Below are positions 8,097 through 16,499 of a stretch of DNA of 64,000 nucleotides, piece by piece. Position numbers and translations under genes: made by a program. The notes beneath the pieces are model-generated. The model searched no databases, was not told the origin of the DNA, and saw only the letters and a list, made by a program, of their open reading frames with translations. This stretch comes from Planomonospora sp. ID67723 (GTDB lineage Bacteria > Actinomycetota > Actinomycetes > Streptosporangiales > Streptosporangiaceae): assembly GCF_015711605.1 (NCBI RefSeq), contig NZ_JABTEZ010000004.1:1-64000 (forward strand), in the 5' to 3' direction. Numbering within the stretch: the stretch's first letter is position 1; every line of letters begins with the position of its first letter.

Positions 8097-9712
8097 TTCA
8101 GGACTCCCCGCTCGACCGGCTGGCCGATGCGCACCACGAAGCGCAGTGCCGTCTGGACCCCGTGCGCGCGACCCTGTCCGGAACGACGGGGTTCGACGAC
8201 GCCCTGCCGGACTACTCGCCCGACGGCTGGGCCGAGCGGCTGTCCTTGTGCGAGGCCACTCTGGCCGGGCTCGACGCCCTGCCCGCCGTACAGGACGCTC
8301 CGGCAGCCGCGATCCTGCGCGAGCGGCTGGAGGCGGAGGCGGCCTACTTGGGCTCCGGCCTGGCCGCGTCGCTCAACGTCGTGGTCAGCCCGCCCATGCT
8401 GATCCGCGAGTGCCTGGGCCAGGCCGACACCGCGGGCGAAGCCGGGGCGCGAAACCTGGAGGCCCGGCTGCGGGCCGTACCCGCCGCCCTGGACGGCTAC
8501 CTGAGCATGATCGTGGAGGAGGCGGGCAGGGGACGGCCCCCGGCGCGGGAGCAGGCCGAGGTCGTGGCGCTGATCGCCCGGTCCTGGTCGACCGATGCGA
8601 TGTTCACCGATCTCGCCGCGGACGCGGCGGCCCGGGGCGCCGCGGGCTCGCCTGCGCTCGGCCGCGCGCTCGCCGCCGCCGCCGAGGCGGCGACCGCCGC
8701 GTACGCGGACTTCGCGGACGGCCTGGAACGGCGGGCGCTGCCCCGCGCGGTCGACGACGACACCGCGGGTCCGCAGGCCTACGGCATGGCGGCCCGCTAC
8801 TTCCTCGGGGTCGATATCGACGTGCAGGAGACCTACGCCTGGCTCGCCGAGCGCCTGCATGAGGTGGAGGCGCAGACCCTGGCCCTGGCCGGGGAGTTCG
8901 GACCCGGCGCGAACCCGCGCGAGGTCGCCGCCCACCTCGACGCCGACCCGGCCTGGCAGATCGGTGCCGACCGGCTGGAGGGCTGGCTTCGCGAACGGCT
9001 CGACCTCGCGTCCGATCTCGTCGGCCGCCACGTGATCGACGTGCCGGTGGAGCTGAAGGCGGTCGAGGCGGTCGTGTCAGGAGAGGGGGGCCCGATCCGC
9101 TATCTGCCGCCGACCGCCGACCTCTCCCGCCCCGGCCGGGTGATCTGGCCCTCGTCCGGTGAACCGGCCGTCCCGGTCTGGAGCCAGGTGACGGTCGTGC
9201 ACCACGAGGGCGTGCCGGGACACCACCTCCAGATGGGGGCCGCTGTCCTCGATCCGGCCCTGCCCGTCTGGCGGCGGCACACCCACGTGCCAGGTCACGC
9301 GGAGGGCTGGGCGGTGTACGCGGAGGGTCTCATGTTCGAGCTCGGCGCGCTCGACGGGCCGCCCGCGCTGGGCTACCTGATGGGTCTGCGGGCCAACCTC
9401 GCGGTGGCCCTCGCCGACGTCGGCGCCCACACCAGGCTGCCCATGATCTCCGGCGAGCCGTGGACGCGGGACCGGACCGCGGCCTTCCTCCGCGCGCACT
9501 CCACGATCGCCGAGCCGATGCTCGACTTCACCGTGCTGCGGGGCAGGGCGTGGCCGGGCCAGGCGCTGACCTACGCGTACGGCGCCAGAGTCTGGCACGA
9601 CGCCCGCGAGGCCGCGCGTCGGCGGCTGGGTGCCGGATTCGACTCCCGGGCTTTCCACTCCCAGATGCTGGGACTGGGACCGTGCGGCCTGTCGGTGATC
9701 GCTGCCGCCTGA
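8093..9712 (+). CDS. DUF885 family protein (putative metallopeptidase-like)
   Basis: A 539-aa protein starting at the ATG that overlaps the antiporter stop. It shows the DUF885 hallmark HHEGVPGHHLQ at about residues 369-379, followed by THVPGHAEGWAVYAEGLMFELG, another conserved block of the family. The His/Glu-rich motif suggests metal binding and a peptidase-like fold, but the physiological substrate of these proteins is generally unknown. There is no signal peptide, so it is probably cytoplasmic. The tight coupling to an antiporter gene is unusual and may only reflect compact gene order. Confidence 0.85.
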   Translation: MIQDSPLDRLADAHHEAQCRLDPVRATLSGTTGFDDALPDYSPDGWAERLSLCEATLAGLDALPAVQDAPAAAILRERLEAEAAYLGSGLAASLNVVVSPPMLIRECLGQADTAGEAGARNLEARLRAVPAALDGYLSMIVEEAGRGRPPAREQAEVVALIARSWSTDAMFTDLAADAAARGAAGSPALGRALAAAAEAATAAYADFADGLERRALPRAVDDDTAGPQAYGMAARYFLGVDIDVQETYAWLAERLHEVEAQTLALAGEFGPGANPREVAAHLDADPAWQIGADRLEGWLRERLDLASDLVGRHVIDVPVELKAVEAVVSGEGGPIRYLPPTADLSRPGRVIWPSSGEPAVPVWSQVTVVHHEGVPGHHLQMGAAVLDPALPVWRRHTHVPGHAEGWAVYAEGLMFELGALDGPPALGYLMGLRANLAVALADVGAHTRLPMISGEPWTRDRTAAFLRAHSTIAEPMLDFTVLRGRAWPGQALTYAYGARVWHDAREAARRRLGAGFDSRAFHSQMLGLGPCGLSVIAAA

Positions 9713-9842
9713 CGTCCGCATGCACCGGGTACTACAGACGTACCCCGAGGCGCCCGCCATCACCGCGTCGAACGACGCGTCGTCGTCGCGGCCCCGCCGA
9801 GCAGTTCCTCTCACTTCCGGACCTCCTCCGGGGCGGCAGACT

Positions 9843-10442
9843 CTAACCCGCCGGGTGCCTGACCCGGACGACGCCGGGAACGGTGCGGGCCAGCAGGTCG
9901 GCGATCCGGTCGGCGTGCTCGCCGCAGCGGCCGTGCAGCTCCGCCACACCGTCCCGGACGGAGACCTCCCACGTGGGCCCGGAAGGGTAGTGCTCGTGCA
10001 GCGCGGCGAGCACGTCGGCGCGCAGGTCCTCGTCGGACCGGGCCAGCACGGCCAGCAGGTCGCGGCGGCTGACCATGCCCACCAGGCGCCCGTGCTCGAC
10101 CACCGGCACGCTCTTGACCCTCTTGCCGACCATGAGGTCGATCAGCGTCACCGCGTCGGTGGCCGGGGTCACGGTCGCCACCTCGGCGGTCATGACCTCC
10201 TCGACCAGGAACGGCACGGGCTCGCCGTGTCCCAGCACGGCCCGGGCGCTCGCCCGGGGGTCGCGCTGGAACTCCCCGCGCAGCAGATCCATCTCGCTGA
10301 CGACGCCCGCCAGGCGTCCGTCCTCGTCCAGGACGGGCGCGGCGGTGACGTCGGCCGCGTACAGCACCCGGACGGCCTGCCGTACCGGATCGGTACGGCG
10401 GACCGTGATGACCTGATCGGTCATGACTTCGCGGACCAGCAT
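9843..10442 (-). CDS. CBS-domain pair plus BON domain protein
   Basis: About 199 residues. Two CBS motifs (MLVREVMTDQVITV ... APVLDEDGRLAGVVSEMDLL and VEEVMTAEVATVTPA ... VPVVEHGRLVGMVSRRDLL) form a Bateman module that senses an adenine nucleotide or similar ligand. The C-terminal 60 residues (WEVSVRDGVAELHGRCGEHADR ... VPGVVRVRH) are a BON-type fold. The start at 10442 is chosen because GGAGGGAG lies 8 bp upstream; an ATG 48 bp further out (10490) lacks this. CBS proteins of this type (for example mycobacterial Hrp1) belong to the DosR dormancy regulon, and the divergent neighbour is also a DosR-regulon family. Confidence 0.88.
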   Translation of the reverse strand: MLVREVMTDQVITVRRTDPVRQAVRVLYAADVTAAPVLDEDGRLAGVVSEMDLLRGEFQRDPRASARAVLGHGEPVPFLVEEVMTAEVATVTPATDAVTLIDLMVGKRVKSVPVVEHGRLVGMVSRRDLLAVLARSDEDLRADVLAALHEHYPSGPTWEVSVRDGVAELHGRCGEHADRIADLLARTVPGVVRVRHPAG

Positions 10443-10514
10443 GGCCACGGCTCCCTCCGGCGTTCGCTCTCCTGCCATCCCATCATCCACCGGGGCTCCG
10501 CGCAGAGGCCGCAG

Positions 10515-10540
10515 GTCCCTGCCGGCAGGGACTTTCGACC
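10515..10540. promoter_or_regulatory. DosR/DevR-like box overlapping an 18-bp perfect palindrome
   Basis: GTCCCTGCC followed by GGCAGGGAC is a perfect 18-bp palindrome (10515-10532). The right half runs into GGGACTTTCGACC (10528-10540), which matches the GGGACT-WW-left half of the mycobacterial DosR consensus and has a weaker right half. It lies between the divergent CBS-BON and Acg-like genes, both members of families controlled by DosR in mycobacteria. Binding by a DosR-like regulator is inferred from sequence and context only. Confidence 0.55.
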
Positions 10541-10621
10541 ACCGCGAGGCGACGGGGAGGTCGCAGGCGGGCGGGACGGCGGCCCCGCTCGCGCGGGAGG
10601 GGCCGTAAGGCCCTCCTGCCC

Positions 10622-10634
10622 GGGACCTTCGGCG
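10622..10634. promoter_or_regulatory. Second DosR/DevR-like box (GGGACCTTCGGCG)
   Basis: GGGACCTTCGGCG sits 51 bp ahead of the nitroreductase ATG. It has the same GGGAC-Y-TTC-G core as the site at 10528. An imperfect inverted repeat (GGAGGGGCC, GTAA, GGCCCTCC) lies just upstream at about 10596-10617. Two similarly built boxes in a 242-bp divergent region strengthen the case for a shared hypoxia/redox-type operator. Confidence 0.5.
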
Positions 10635-10684
10635 TCTGTCGCTCGCGGGTCCGCCGGGAAATCCTGACGGGGAGGAGGCAGATC

Positions 10685-11692
10685 ATGAAGAGCACGCAGT
10701 TCACCGCCCACCTCGGTGGGGAGGCCGCCTTCGCGCTCCGTGCGGCGGTGGAGGCCGCCGTGCGGGCGCCGTCGGTGCACAACACCCAGCCGTGGACCTT
10801 CGTCATCGAGGACGGGGAGATCGCCCTGCGCGCCGACGCCGACAGGAAGCTCACGCTCAGCGACCCGGCGGGCCGGGAGCTCCTGATCAGTTGCGGCGCG
10901 GCCCTGTTCACCGTACGGCTCACGCTGCGCGGGTTCGGCTACGAACCGCTGGTGCGGGTGCTGCCCGACCCCGACCGCCCGTCCCTGGTGGCGACGGTCC
11001 GGCTGGGGGAGAGGGGCGAACCCGACGAGCACACCCGGATGCTCCGCGCCGAGATCGAGCGCCGCCGCACCCACCGGGCGGGGTTCACCGAGCTGCCCGT
11101 GCCGGACCGGCTCGTCGAGGCGCTCGTCCTCCAGGCGGGTGCCGAGGGGGCGAAACTGACGCCGGTCCGGTCACCGGCGGCTGTCCGGGTGCTTGCGGCG
11201 CTCACCTGCGCCGCCCAGGACGTGCAGTCCCAGGACCGCGCGTTCAGCCTGGAGGGGATCCGCTGGGCCCTCCCGCCGGACAGCTCCCGCAAGGACGGCG
11301 TCCCGGCGGGGAGCTACCCGAGGGAGGCCGAGCGCACCAGCCCGCACTTCGCCCAGCGGGACTACGCCCACGGCCACCCGTGGGGCAACGACAACGACCA
11401 GTCCATGTCCGCATCCACCGGGGTGGTCGTGCTGCTGACCACGCGCGGCGACTCCCGCGAGGACTGGGTCGCGGCGGGGCAGGCGATGCAGCGCGCCCTG
11501 CTGCACGCCTCCGCCCACGGGACCGACGCGGCCTTCCACACCCAGGCGCTGGAGATGTTCCACCTGCGGGAGTTCCTGCGTCAGGAGCTCTGCTCGGGAG
11601 ACTATCCGCAGATGATCATCAGGCTGGGTTTCTCCTTCGACGAGACCGTGAGTGTCCGGCGCCCGGTCGCCGAGGTACTCCAGGAGCGCTGA
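10685..11692 (+). CDS. Acg-type nitroreductase-fold protein
   Basis: 335 aa, in the nitroreductase-like family of mycobacterial Acg (Rv2032). The N-terminal AAVRAPSVHNTQPWTF block is the family signature, normally contacting flavin. ERRRTHRAGFTE and the C-terminal QMIIRLGFSFDET follow. Acg proteins bind FMN in a closed pocket and may store flavin or act in stress survival rather than reduce nitro compounds. A strong GGAGGAGG ribosome site precedes the ATG. It is divergent from the CBS-BON gene across two DosR-like boxes, so control by low oxygen or redox stress is likely but inferred. It converges with the next gene with only 21 bp between stops. Confidence 0.85.
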   Translation: MKSTQFTAHLGGEAAFALRAAVEAAVRAPSVHNTQPWTFVIEDGEIALRADADRKLTLSDPAGRELLISCGAALFTVRLTLRGFGYEPLVRVLPDPDRPSLVATVRLGERGEPDEHTRMLRAEIERRRTHRAGFTELPVPDRLVEALVLQAGAEGAKLTPVRSPAAVRVLAALTCAAQDVQSQDRAFSLEGIRWALPPDSSRKDGVPAGSYPREAERTSPHFAQRDYAHGHPWGNDNDQSMSASTGVVVLLTTRGDSREDWVAAGQAMQRALLHASAHGTDAAFHTQALEMFHLREFLRQELCSGDYPQMIIRLGFSFDETVSVRRPVAEVLQER

Positions 11693-11713
11693 CCGGTCCT
11701 TGCTGGAGACCGC

Positions 11714-12262
11714 TCACCGGGGAACGTGCTCCCAGGAGGGGTCGCGGTAGAGCACCACGGAGGTGCCGCGGAGCAGCTCGTCCGGGGCGGAGACCATGAC
11801 CAGCTCGCCGGAGGCCTCCAGCCCGCGCAGGATGTCGCGGACCCGGGGCCCGACGGGCAGCCGGCCGACCGGCAGGCCGAGGGCGTCACGCACGGCGTCG
11901 GCGACCTCGGAGAGGCGGAACGGCCCGGCCAGCGGGGCGATCACCGCCCGGACGGCCTCGACGCCGATCGCTGTTTCGGCCTCGGCGTGGGCGAGCTGCC
12001 ACTGCAGCTGCGTCCTGCGCCGGCCGCTCCCCGCGCAGGACGTGCAGCCCTGGCTGTAGCCCGGCACGATGTCCTCGGTCTTGGAACCCAGGCACGTGGT
12101 GCACTGGCCGGTCTCCATGGCGTGCAGCTCGGCCGCGGTCCGGTCGCGCAGTTGCGTCCCGCACAGGCAGAGGTAGACCCGGAAGCCGCCGCGGACCAGG
12201 ACCAGGTCGTCGGCGTCGTCGGGGATCTCCTCCCAGAGCGCGGTGATCGTGTGTTCTCTCAT
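11714..12262 (-). CDS. Unknown protein with DnaJ-like CxxC zinc-binding motifs
   Basis: 182 aa from the ATG at 12262. A cluster of cysteines (CLCG, CTTCLGS, GCTSCAGSG at about residues 34-80) resembles a DnaJ-type zinc ribbon, and the C-terminal half looks helical. A longer form could begin at a GTG at 12301 that overlaps the endonuclease V stop as GTGA; neither start has a good ribosome site, so the N-terminus is uncertain. The tight spacing suggests cotranscription with endonuclease V. The family is not recognised; a role in nucleic-acid or protein quality control would be a guess. Confidence 0.7.
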   Translation of the reverse strand: MREHTITALWEEIPDDADDLVLVRGGFRVYLCLCGTQLRDRTAAELHAMETGQCTTCLGSKTEDIVPGYSQGCTSCAGSGRRRTQLQWQLAHAEAETAIGVEAVRAVIAPLAGPFRLSEVADAVRDALGLPVGRLPVGPRVRDILRGLEASGELVMVSAPDELLRGTSVVLYRDPSWEHVPR

Positions 12263-12297
12263 GACTCGTGTGACTCTACCGAGTGGTCGGGGCGGCT

Positions 12298-12960
12298 TCA
12301 CCGATCGCCGGCGAGCGTGGCGCGTGAAAGGCGGTCGGCGACGCGGGTGGTCTCCGGCAGCCGGTAGGCGGGGGTCAGGTCGAGTACGTTGCGGCAGGCC
12401 GTCTCGAGGTCCGTCCGGTGGCCGACGGAGACGAAGACCGGCTTGACGCCGTCGCGGGTGCGCAGGACCCGGCCGACGACCTCGCCGTCCAGGGTCAGCT
12501 CCGTCCAGGAGCCCCTTTCCGGCGCCGGGTCGCGGTAGGCGCCGACGAACGCGGTCTTGCCCACGCCGATCGCGGGCAGGCCGGTGAGCACGCCCAGATG
12601 GCAGGCCAGGCCGAAACGGCGGGGGTGGGCCAGGCCGTACCCGTCGCAGACGACCAGCTCCGGGACGACGGTCAGGCGCTCCAGGGCGTCGAGCAGGGCC
12701 GGGAGCTCGCGGAAGGCGAGCAGGCCCGGGACGTACTCGAACGCCGTCCGGCCGGTGACGGTCACCTCCTCGAGGACCTCCAGCGTGGCCCCGTCGAGCA
12801 CGGCCACCGCCGCCGCCAGCCGGTCACCGTCGTAGGCCACGTCCACCCCGGCGACGGTGGCGGGCCGGAGGGGACCGGGCCCGGTCAGGTCCAGCAGCGG
12901 CCGGAGCTCGTCCTGGATCGCCTCGGCCTCGGCGGGGGTGCGGGGCATGCGTACCTTCAT
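12298..12960 (-). CDS. nfi: Endonuclease V (deoxyinosine 3' endonuclease)
   Basis: A 220-aa protein of the usual length for bacterial endonuclease V, which nicks DNA one base 3' of deoxyinosine to start repair of deaminated adenine. Family motifs are visible: VAGVDVAY with a catalytic Asp near residue 40, FEYVPGLLAFRE, VVCDGYGLAHPRRFGLACHLG with a second Asp, and the glycine-rich IGVGKT. It has no adjacent repair genes. The gene immediately downstream, with a CxxC-rich product, may share its transcript. Confidence 0.93.
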   Translation of the reverse strand: MKVRMPRTPAEAEAIQDELRPLLDLTGPGPLRPATVAGVDVAYDGDRLAAAVAVLDGATLEVLEEVTVTGRTAFEYVPGLLAFRELPALLDALERLTVVPELVVCDGYGLAHPRRFGLACHLGVLTGLPAIGVGKTAFVGAYRDPAPERGSWTELTLDGEVVGRVLRTRDGVKPVFVSVGHRTDLETACRNVLDLTPAYRLPETTRVADRLSRATLAGDR

Positions 12961-13018
12961 GCAGCAATGATCGCCCTTCCCGGGGACGGCGGTCGCGGCG
13001 GACTACTCCCGGGTGAAG

Positions 13019-13045
13019 GCGAGCCGGGCGAGCCGGGCGAGCCGG
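13019..13045. repeat. Three tandem copies of the 9-mer GCGAGCCGG
   Basis: Perfect 9-bp triplicate in the 233-bp intergenic region between endonuclease V and the TauE/SafE-like gene. No function is visible; it may be a replication-slippage product. Confidence 0.8.
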
Positions 13046-13193
13046 CCCTGCTCGCCCGAGGCCCAGCAGCCGTGGGCGGCCGCTGGCCGCGCCGCCGGGA
13101 CAGGCCGGACCGTGCCGAGGCCGGAGCCCGGTACGGACCGCTCACCCCCAAGGGCCGTAGGGTGCGAACGCTGGACGGAAGGGGGAGGGGAGC

Positions 13194-14015
13194 GTGGACG
13201 ACGGCCTGGTGCCCGCCCGTGCGGTGCGCTCGGCGCCGCTGGTGTTCGCCGCCGGGGCGGCGGTGGGCGTGCTGGGAGGGGTGATCGGCCTGGGCGGTGC
13301 GGAGTTCCGGCTGCCGCTGCTGATCGGGGTGTTCGGGTTCGCCGCGCTGTCGGCGGTCATCGTCAACAAGGCGATGAGCCTGATCGTGGTGCTCACCGCG
13401 TTGCCCGCCCGCCTGGGCGCCGTCTCGGCGGCGGACCTGGGCGCGCACTGGAGTGTGGTGGTCAACCTGCTGGCCGGGAGCCTGATCGGGGCCTGGGCCG
13501 GGGCGTCCTGGGCGGTACGGATGCGCAGTGCGACCTTGTGCAAGGTGCTGGCGGCCCTGATGGTGCTCATGGCCGGCGCTCTGGTGCTCACCCACACCAC
13601 CGCTCTGGGCACGCCGACCCTGCCCGGCCCGCTTCAGGCGGTCATCGGAGCCGTGGCCGGGTTCGGCATCGGCGTGGTAGCGGCGATCATGGGCGTGGCC
13701 GGCGGCGAGTTGCTGATCCCCACGATCGTGCTGCTGTATCCGGTGGACATCAAGACCGCCGGCAGCCTGTCGCTGCTGGTGTCCCTGCCCACCATGCTGG
13801 TCGCCTTCGCCCGCTACAGCCGCGATGGCAGCTTCGCCGTCCTGGGCGCCAGCCCGCGCTTCATCGCGGTCATGGCCGCAGGCTCGATCACCGGCGCACT
13901 GCTGGGGGGGCTGCTGCTCGGCGTCATCCCCGACCTGGTCCTCATCCCCGTCCTCGCCGTCGTCCTCCTGGTCTCGGCGGTCAAGCTGGCCCGCCACGCT
14001 CCTCCAGCGGTGTGA
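13194..14015 (+). CDS. TauE/SafE-family membrane permease (putative anion exporter)
   Basis: 273 aa with about eight hydrophobic segments and the two-fold repeat typical of TauE/SafE proteins: GVLGGVIGLGGAEFRLPLL near residue 25 and GVVAAIMGVAGGELLIPTIVLL near residue 165. These transport sulfite, sulfoacetate or other organic anions. The start is a GTG with a very strong GGGGGAGGGGAG site. It lies directly upstream of the ArsR/aquaporin/ArsC genes on the same strand, so it may contribute to arsenic or anion export, but it stands ahead of the arsR operator and may be transcribed separately. Confidence 0.82.
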   Translation: MDDGLVPARAVRSAPLVFAAGAAVGVLGGVIGLGGAEFRLPLLIGVFGFAALSAVIVNKAMSLIVVLTALPARLGAVSAADLGAHWSVVVNLLAGSLIGAWAGASWAVRMRSATLCKVLAALMVLMAGALVLTHTTALGTPTLPGPLQAVIGAVAGFGIGVVAAIMGVAGGELLIPTIVLLYPVDIKTAGSLSLLVSLPTMLVAFARYSRDGSFAVLGASPRFIAVMAAGSITGALLGGLLLGVIPDLVLIPVLAVVLLVSAVKLARHAPPAV

Positions 14016-14146
14016 ACCCCGGCCCGCCGGGTGCCTCTGCCGAGGCCGAGATCGCCACCTTCCTGCCGCTGCCGGCCGCGTTGGAGATGCCGGTCGCGTG
14101 AGCGGTCCGGCCGCCGAGCCCGCTGTCGATCCGGCCATCGATGTGT

Positions 14147-14158
14147 GTCAATATAGAC
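14147..14158. promoter_or_regulatory. Candidate ArsR operator (GTC-AATATA-GAC)
   Basis: A small inverted repeat with an AT-rich core, GTCAATATAGAC, within ATCGATGTGTGTCAATATAGACGG. It lies 43 bp ahead of the arsR start. The position, the AT-rich centre in GC-rich DNA and the imperfect dyad fit the SmtB/ArsR type of autoregulatory operator. Confidence 0.5.
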
Positions 14159-14201
14159 GGCGGGTGAACCCGCCAGGCCAAGACGCTGAGCAGGGAGTTC
14201 G

Positions 14202-14549
14202 ATGGAGCTGCTGGAGTGCTGCGCGCCGTTGGCGCGTGAGCCGATCGGCGCCGAGCAGTCGGGTGCCGTGGCGCGGGTGTTCAAGGCCCTGGGCGATCCG
14301 GTCCGGCTGCGCATCCTGTCGATCGTGGCCAGCCACGTCGACGGCGAGGCGTGCGTGTGCGACCTGAGTGCGGCCTTCGATCTGTCCCAGCCCACCATCA
14401 GCCACCACCTCAAAGTGCTCAAAGACGTCGGCCTGCTCACCTCCGAGCGGCGCGCGTCCTGGGTGTACTACCGGGTGGTGCCCGAGCGGCTGGCCGAGCT
14501 GTCGGCGCTGCTGAGCCTGCCCGCCGGCGTGTCCGGAGCGGTCTCGTGA
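14202..14549 (+). CDS. arsR: ArsR/SmtB-family arsenite-responsive repressor
   Basis: 115 aa winged-helix protein. DPVRLRILSIV and the recognition region FDLSQPTISHHLKVLKDVGLL are typical of ArsR. The ACVCDL segment matches the ELCVCDL arsenite-binding loop, and two further cysteines sit at the N-terminus (LLECCAP), which could add a third thiol. It would repress this operon until As(III) or Sb(III) binds. Its stop overlaps the aquaporin GTG by 4 nt, so the two are coupled. Confidence 0.93.
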   Translation: MELLECCAPLAREPIGAEQSGAVARVFKALGDPVRLRILSIVASHVDGEACVCDLSAAFDLSQPTISHHLKVLKDVGLLTSERRASWVYYRVVPERLAELSALLSLPAGVSGAVS

Positions 14550-15274
14550 TCCCGCTGCCGCGCCGGCTGCTGGCCGAGTTCCTGGGCACCGCACTGCTGG
14601 TGGCCGTGGTGGTCGGCTCCGGAATCATGGCCCAGACCCTGTCCCCGCAGGATGTCGGCCTGCAGCTGCTGGAGAACGCCCTGGCCACGGTGTTCGGCCT
14701 GGGTGTGCTGATCGTCGTTCTCGGACCGGTCTCCGGCGCGCACTTCAACCCGGTGGTCTCCCTGGCCGAGTGGTGGCAGACACGCGGCACCGGCACCGGA
14801 TTGGCCGCCCGCGAGCTGGCCGCCTACACGATCGCCCAGACCGGCGGCGCGATCGGCGGGGCGGTGCTGGCCAACGCCATGTTCGACAGGGCGCCGATCA
14901 GCTGGGCGGCGACCGAGCGGGCCGCGGGACATCTGTGGCTGGGCGAGGTGGTGGCCACCGCCGGCCTGGTCCTGGTCATCTTCTGCCTGGTGCGTTCCGG
15001 TCGCGGCGCGCTCGCCCCGGTGGCGGTGGCCTGCTACATCGGCGCCGCCTACTGGTTCACCTCCTCCACCAGCTTCGCCAACCCCGCCGTCACCGTCGGG
15101 CGGGCCTTCTCCGACTCCTTCGCCGGTATCGCCCCGGCCTCGGTGCCCGCCTTCGTCGCCGCGCAACTGGCCGGTGGGGTGATCGGTCTGCTGCTGGTGG
15201 CCGGATTGTTCGGCCGCGCCCCGGCGGGCCGGGAGCAGGAGGCGGTCATGCCGCATCCGGCGCCGCGGCCGTGA
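14546..15274 (+). CDS. Aquaporin/MIP-family channel of an arsenic operon (AqpS-like)
   Basis: 242 aa, six predicted membrane segments, GTG start overlapping the arsR stop. The two pore motifs are present: an altered first one, HFNPVVS (NPV), and a standard second one, FANPAVT (NPA). In Sinorhizobium meliloti an arsR-aqpS-arsC arrangement lets arsenite formed by ArsC leave through the channel. The same gene order here suggests the same downhill arsenite efflux. No ArsB or ACR3 pump is encoded in this operon. Confidence 0.88.
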   Translation: MIPLPRRLLAEFLGTALLVAVVVGSGIMAQTLSPQDVGLQLLENALATVFGLGVLIVVLGPVSGAHFNPVVSLAEWWQTRGTGTGLAARELAAYTIAQTGGAIGGAVLANAMFDRAPISWAATERAAGHLWLGEVVATAGLVLVIFCLVRSGRGALAPVAVACYIGAAYWFTSSTSFANPAVTVGRAFSDSFAGIAPASVPAFVAAQLAGGVIGLLLVAGLFGRAPAGREQEAVMPHPAPRP

Positions 15275-15332
15275 CCGGCCGGAGCCGCCTTCACCCGCCG
15301 CATCCGGCGGCCTACGGAGAGGATTGCAAGAG

Positions 15333-15737
15333 ATGAGCGACAAGCCCAGCGTGTTGTTCGTGTGCGTGCACAACGCCGGACGCTCCCAGATGGCCGCCGG
15401 CTGGCTGACCCATCTGGCCGCGGACAAGATCGAGGTCCGCTCCGCCGGGTCGGCGCCGGCCGAGACGATCAACCCCGTCGCCGTCGAAGCGATGGCCGAG
15501 GTCGGCGTCGACATCACCGCCGAAAAGCCCAAGGTGCTCACCACCGAGGCCGTGCAGGACTCCGACGTGGTCATCACCATGGGCTGCGGGGATGCCTGTC
15601 CGTTCTTCCCCGGCAAGCGGTATGAGGACTGGAAGCTGGAGGACCCGGCCGGCCAGGGCATCGAGGCCGTACGGCCCATCCGTGACGAGATCCGCACCCG
15701 GATCGAGAAGCTCATCTCCGAACTGCTTCCCGCCTGA
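15333..15737 (+). CDS. arsC: Arsenate reductase, low-molecular-weight phosphatase fold
   Basis: 134 aa. The CVHNAGRSQ loop near the N-terminus is the CX5R phosphate/arsenate-binding P-loop with its nucleophilic Cys. A second thiol region, MGCGDACPFFPGK, is at about 82-94, and the following DW(K)LEDPAGQ matches the family. It reduces As(V) to As(III) using thioredoxin or, as usual in actinobacteria, mycothiol/mycoredoxin; which donor is used cannot be decided here. The start at 15333 has GGAGAGG about 10 bp upstream; a TTG at 15324 is too close to that site. Confidence 0.93.
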   Translation: MSDKPSVLFVCVHNAGRSQMAAGWLTHLAADKIEVRSAGSAPAETINPVAVEAMAEVGVDITAEKPKVLTTEAVQDSDVVITMGCGDACPFFPGKRYEDWKLEDPAGQGIEAVRPIRDEIRTRIEKLISELLPA

Positions 15738-15780
15738 TGCCGTGATCACGGTCATGCTGACGATGACGGCGCAGGCCCTC

Positions 15781-15813
15781 GCCCTCGGCCGGGCAACCGG
15801 CCCCGCCGAGGGC
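15781..15813. terminator. Strong hairpin after arsC
   Basis: GCCCTCGGC and GCCGAGGGC form a perfect 9-bp outer stem with an inner alternative stem (GGCCGG/CCGGCC). There is no T-run. Its place between two convergent genes (arsC and a VOC protein) fits a bidirectional terminator. Confidence 0.6.
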
Positions 15814-15928
15814 GGGAGTCGCTGACATCGATTCCGCGCAAGCAGCCGACGGGTTCAGGCTCTGACCCGCTTCCGGTGATCGGTGACTCAAGGTGAACTC
15901 GGAGAGCGCTGATGCGTACTGCGGCCGG

Positions 15929-16291
15929 CTATTTCTGGTGGATCTGGATCCGGTGGCCGTCCGGACCGTCTACATGCGCATATGTGCCCCACGGTTCTTC
16001 GACCGGGTCTGTGACCGTGACCCCCGCGTTCCGGAGTTCACCGACCGTCGCCTGGATGTCGTCGCACGTGAAGGTGAGGTAGGCCCCCTCTCCGGGCTGC
16101 TTGCCGAATGCCGCGGCGTCGTGGATGGCTATCGATGTCTGGCCGTTCGGCGGAGTCACCTCGATCCAGCGCGTTCCCTCGAACATTTCTGCGTCGGTGG
16201 TCTTCTTGAAACCGAGCTTTTCGACATAGAAGTCCACGGACTCCTGCTGATCGCTGACGTAAAGCACGGCCACGCCGATATGCGTGATCAC
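15929..16291 (-). CDS. VOC-superfamily (glyoxalase/bleomycin-resistance-like) protein
   Basis: 120 aa, one compact VOC domain of two beta-alpha-beta-beta-beta units. The pattern ITHIGVAVLYVSDQQESVDFYVEKLGFK at the N-terminus and HVDGPDGHRIQIHQ at the C-terminus are characteristic. Such proteins bind a divalent metal and act on small electrophiles or sequester drugs. The substrate is unknown. It converges with the arsenic operon, and no operon partner is seen. Confidence 0.85.
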   Translation of the reverse strand: MITHIGVAVLYVSDQQESVDFYVEKLGFKKTTDAEMFEGTRWIEVTPPNGQTSIAIHDAAAFGKQPGEGAYLTFTCDDIQATVGELRNAGVTVTDPVEEPWGTYAHVDGPDGHRIQIHQK

Positions 16292-16499
16292 GGCGGCTCC
16301 CGAAGTCGAGATCTTGAGAGGAGATGCCAGGGTACGACATCCATCGGTGCCGGGCAGGCTCCCGCCGACATCGGCACCGGCGGTGGCTCATTGCGTCGAG
16401 GGGACGGGTCCTCCCGGCACCACAGCCGTAGACCGCGTCGGTGACCTGCGGTGACGCTGGATGCAGGGCGGCCACCCGGTTTGGACGCGGCCTGATGAT

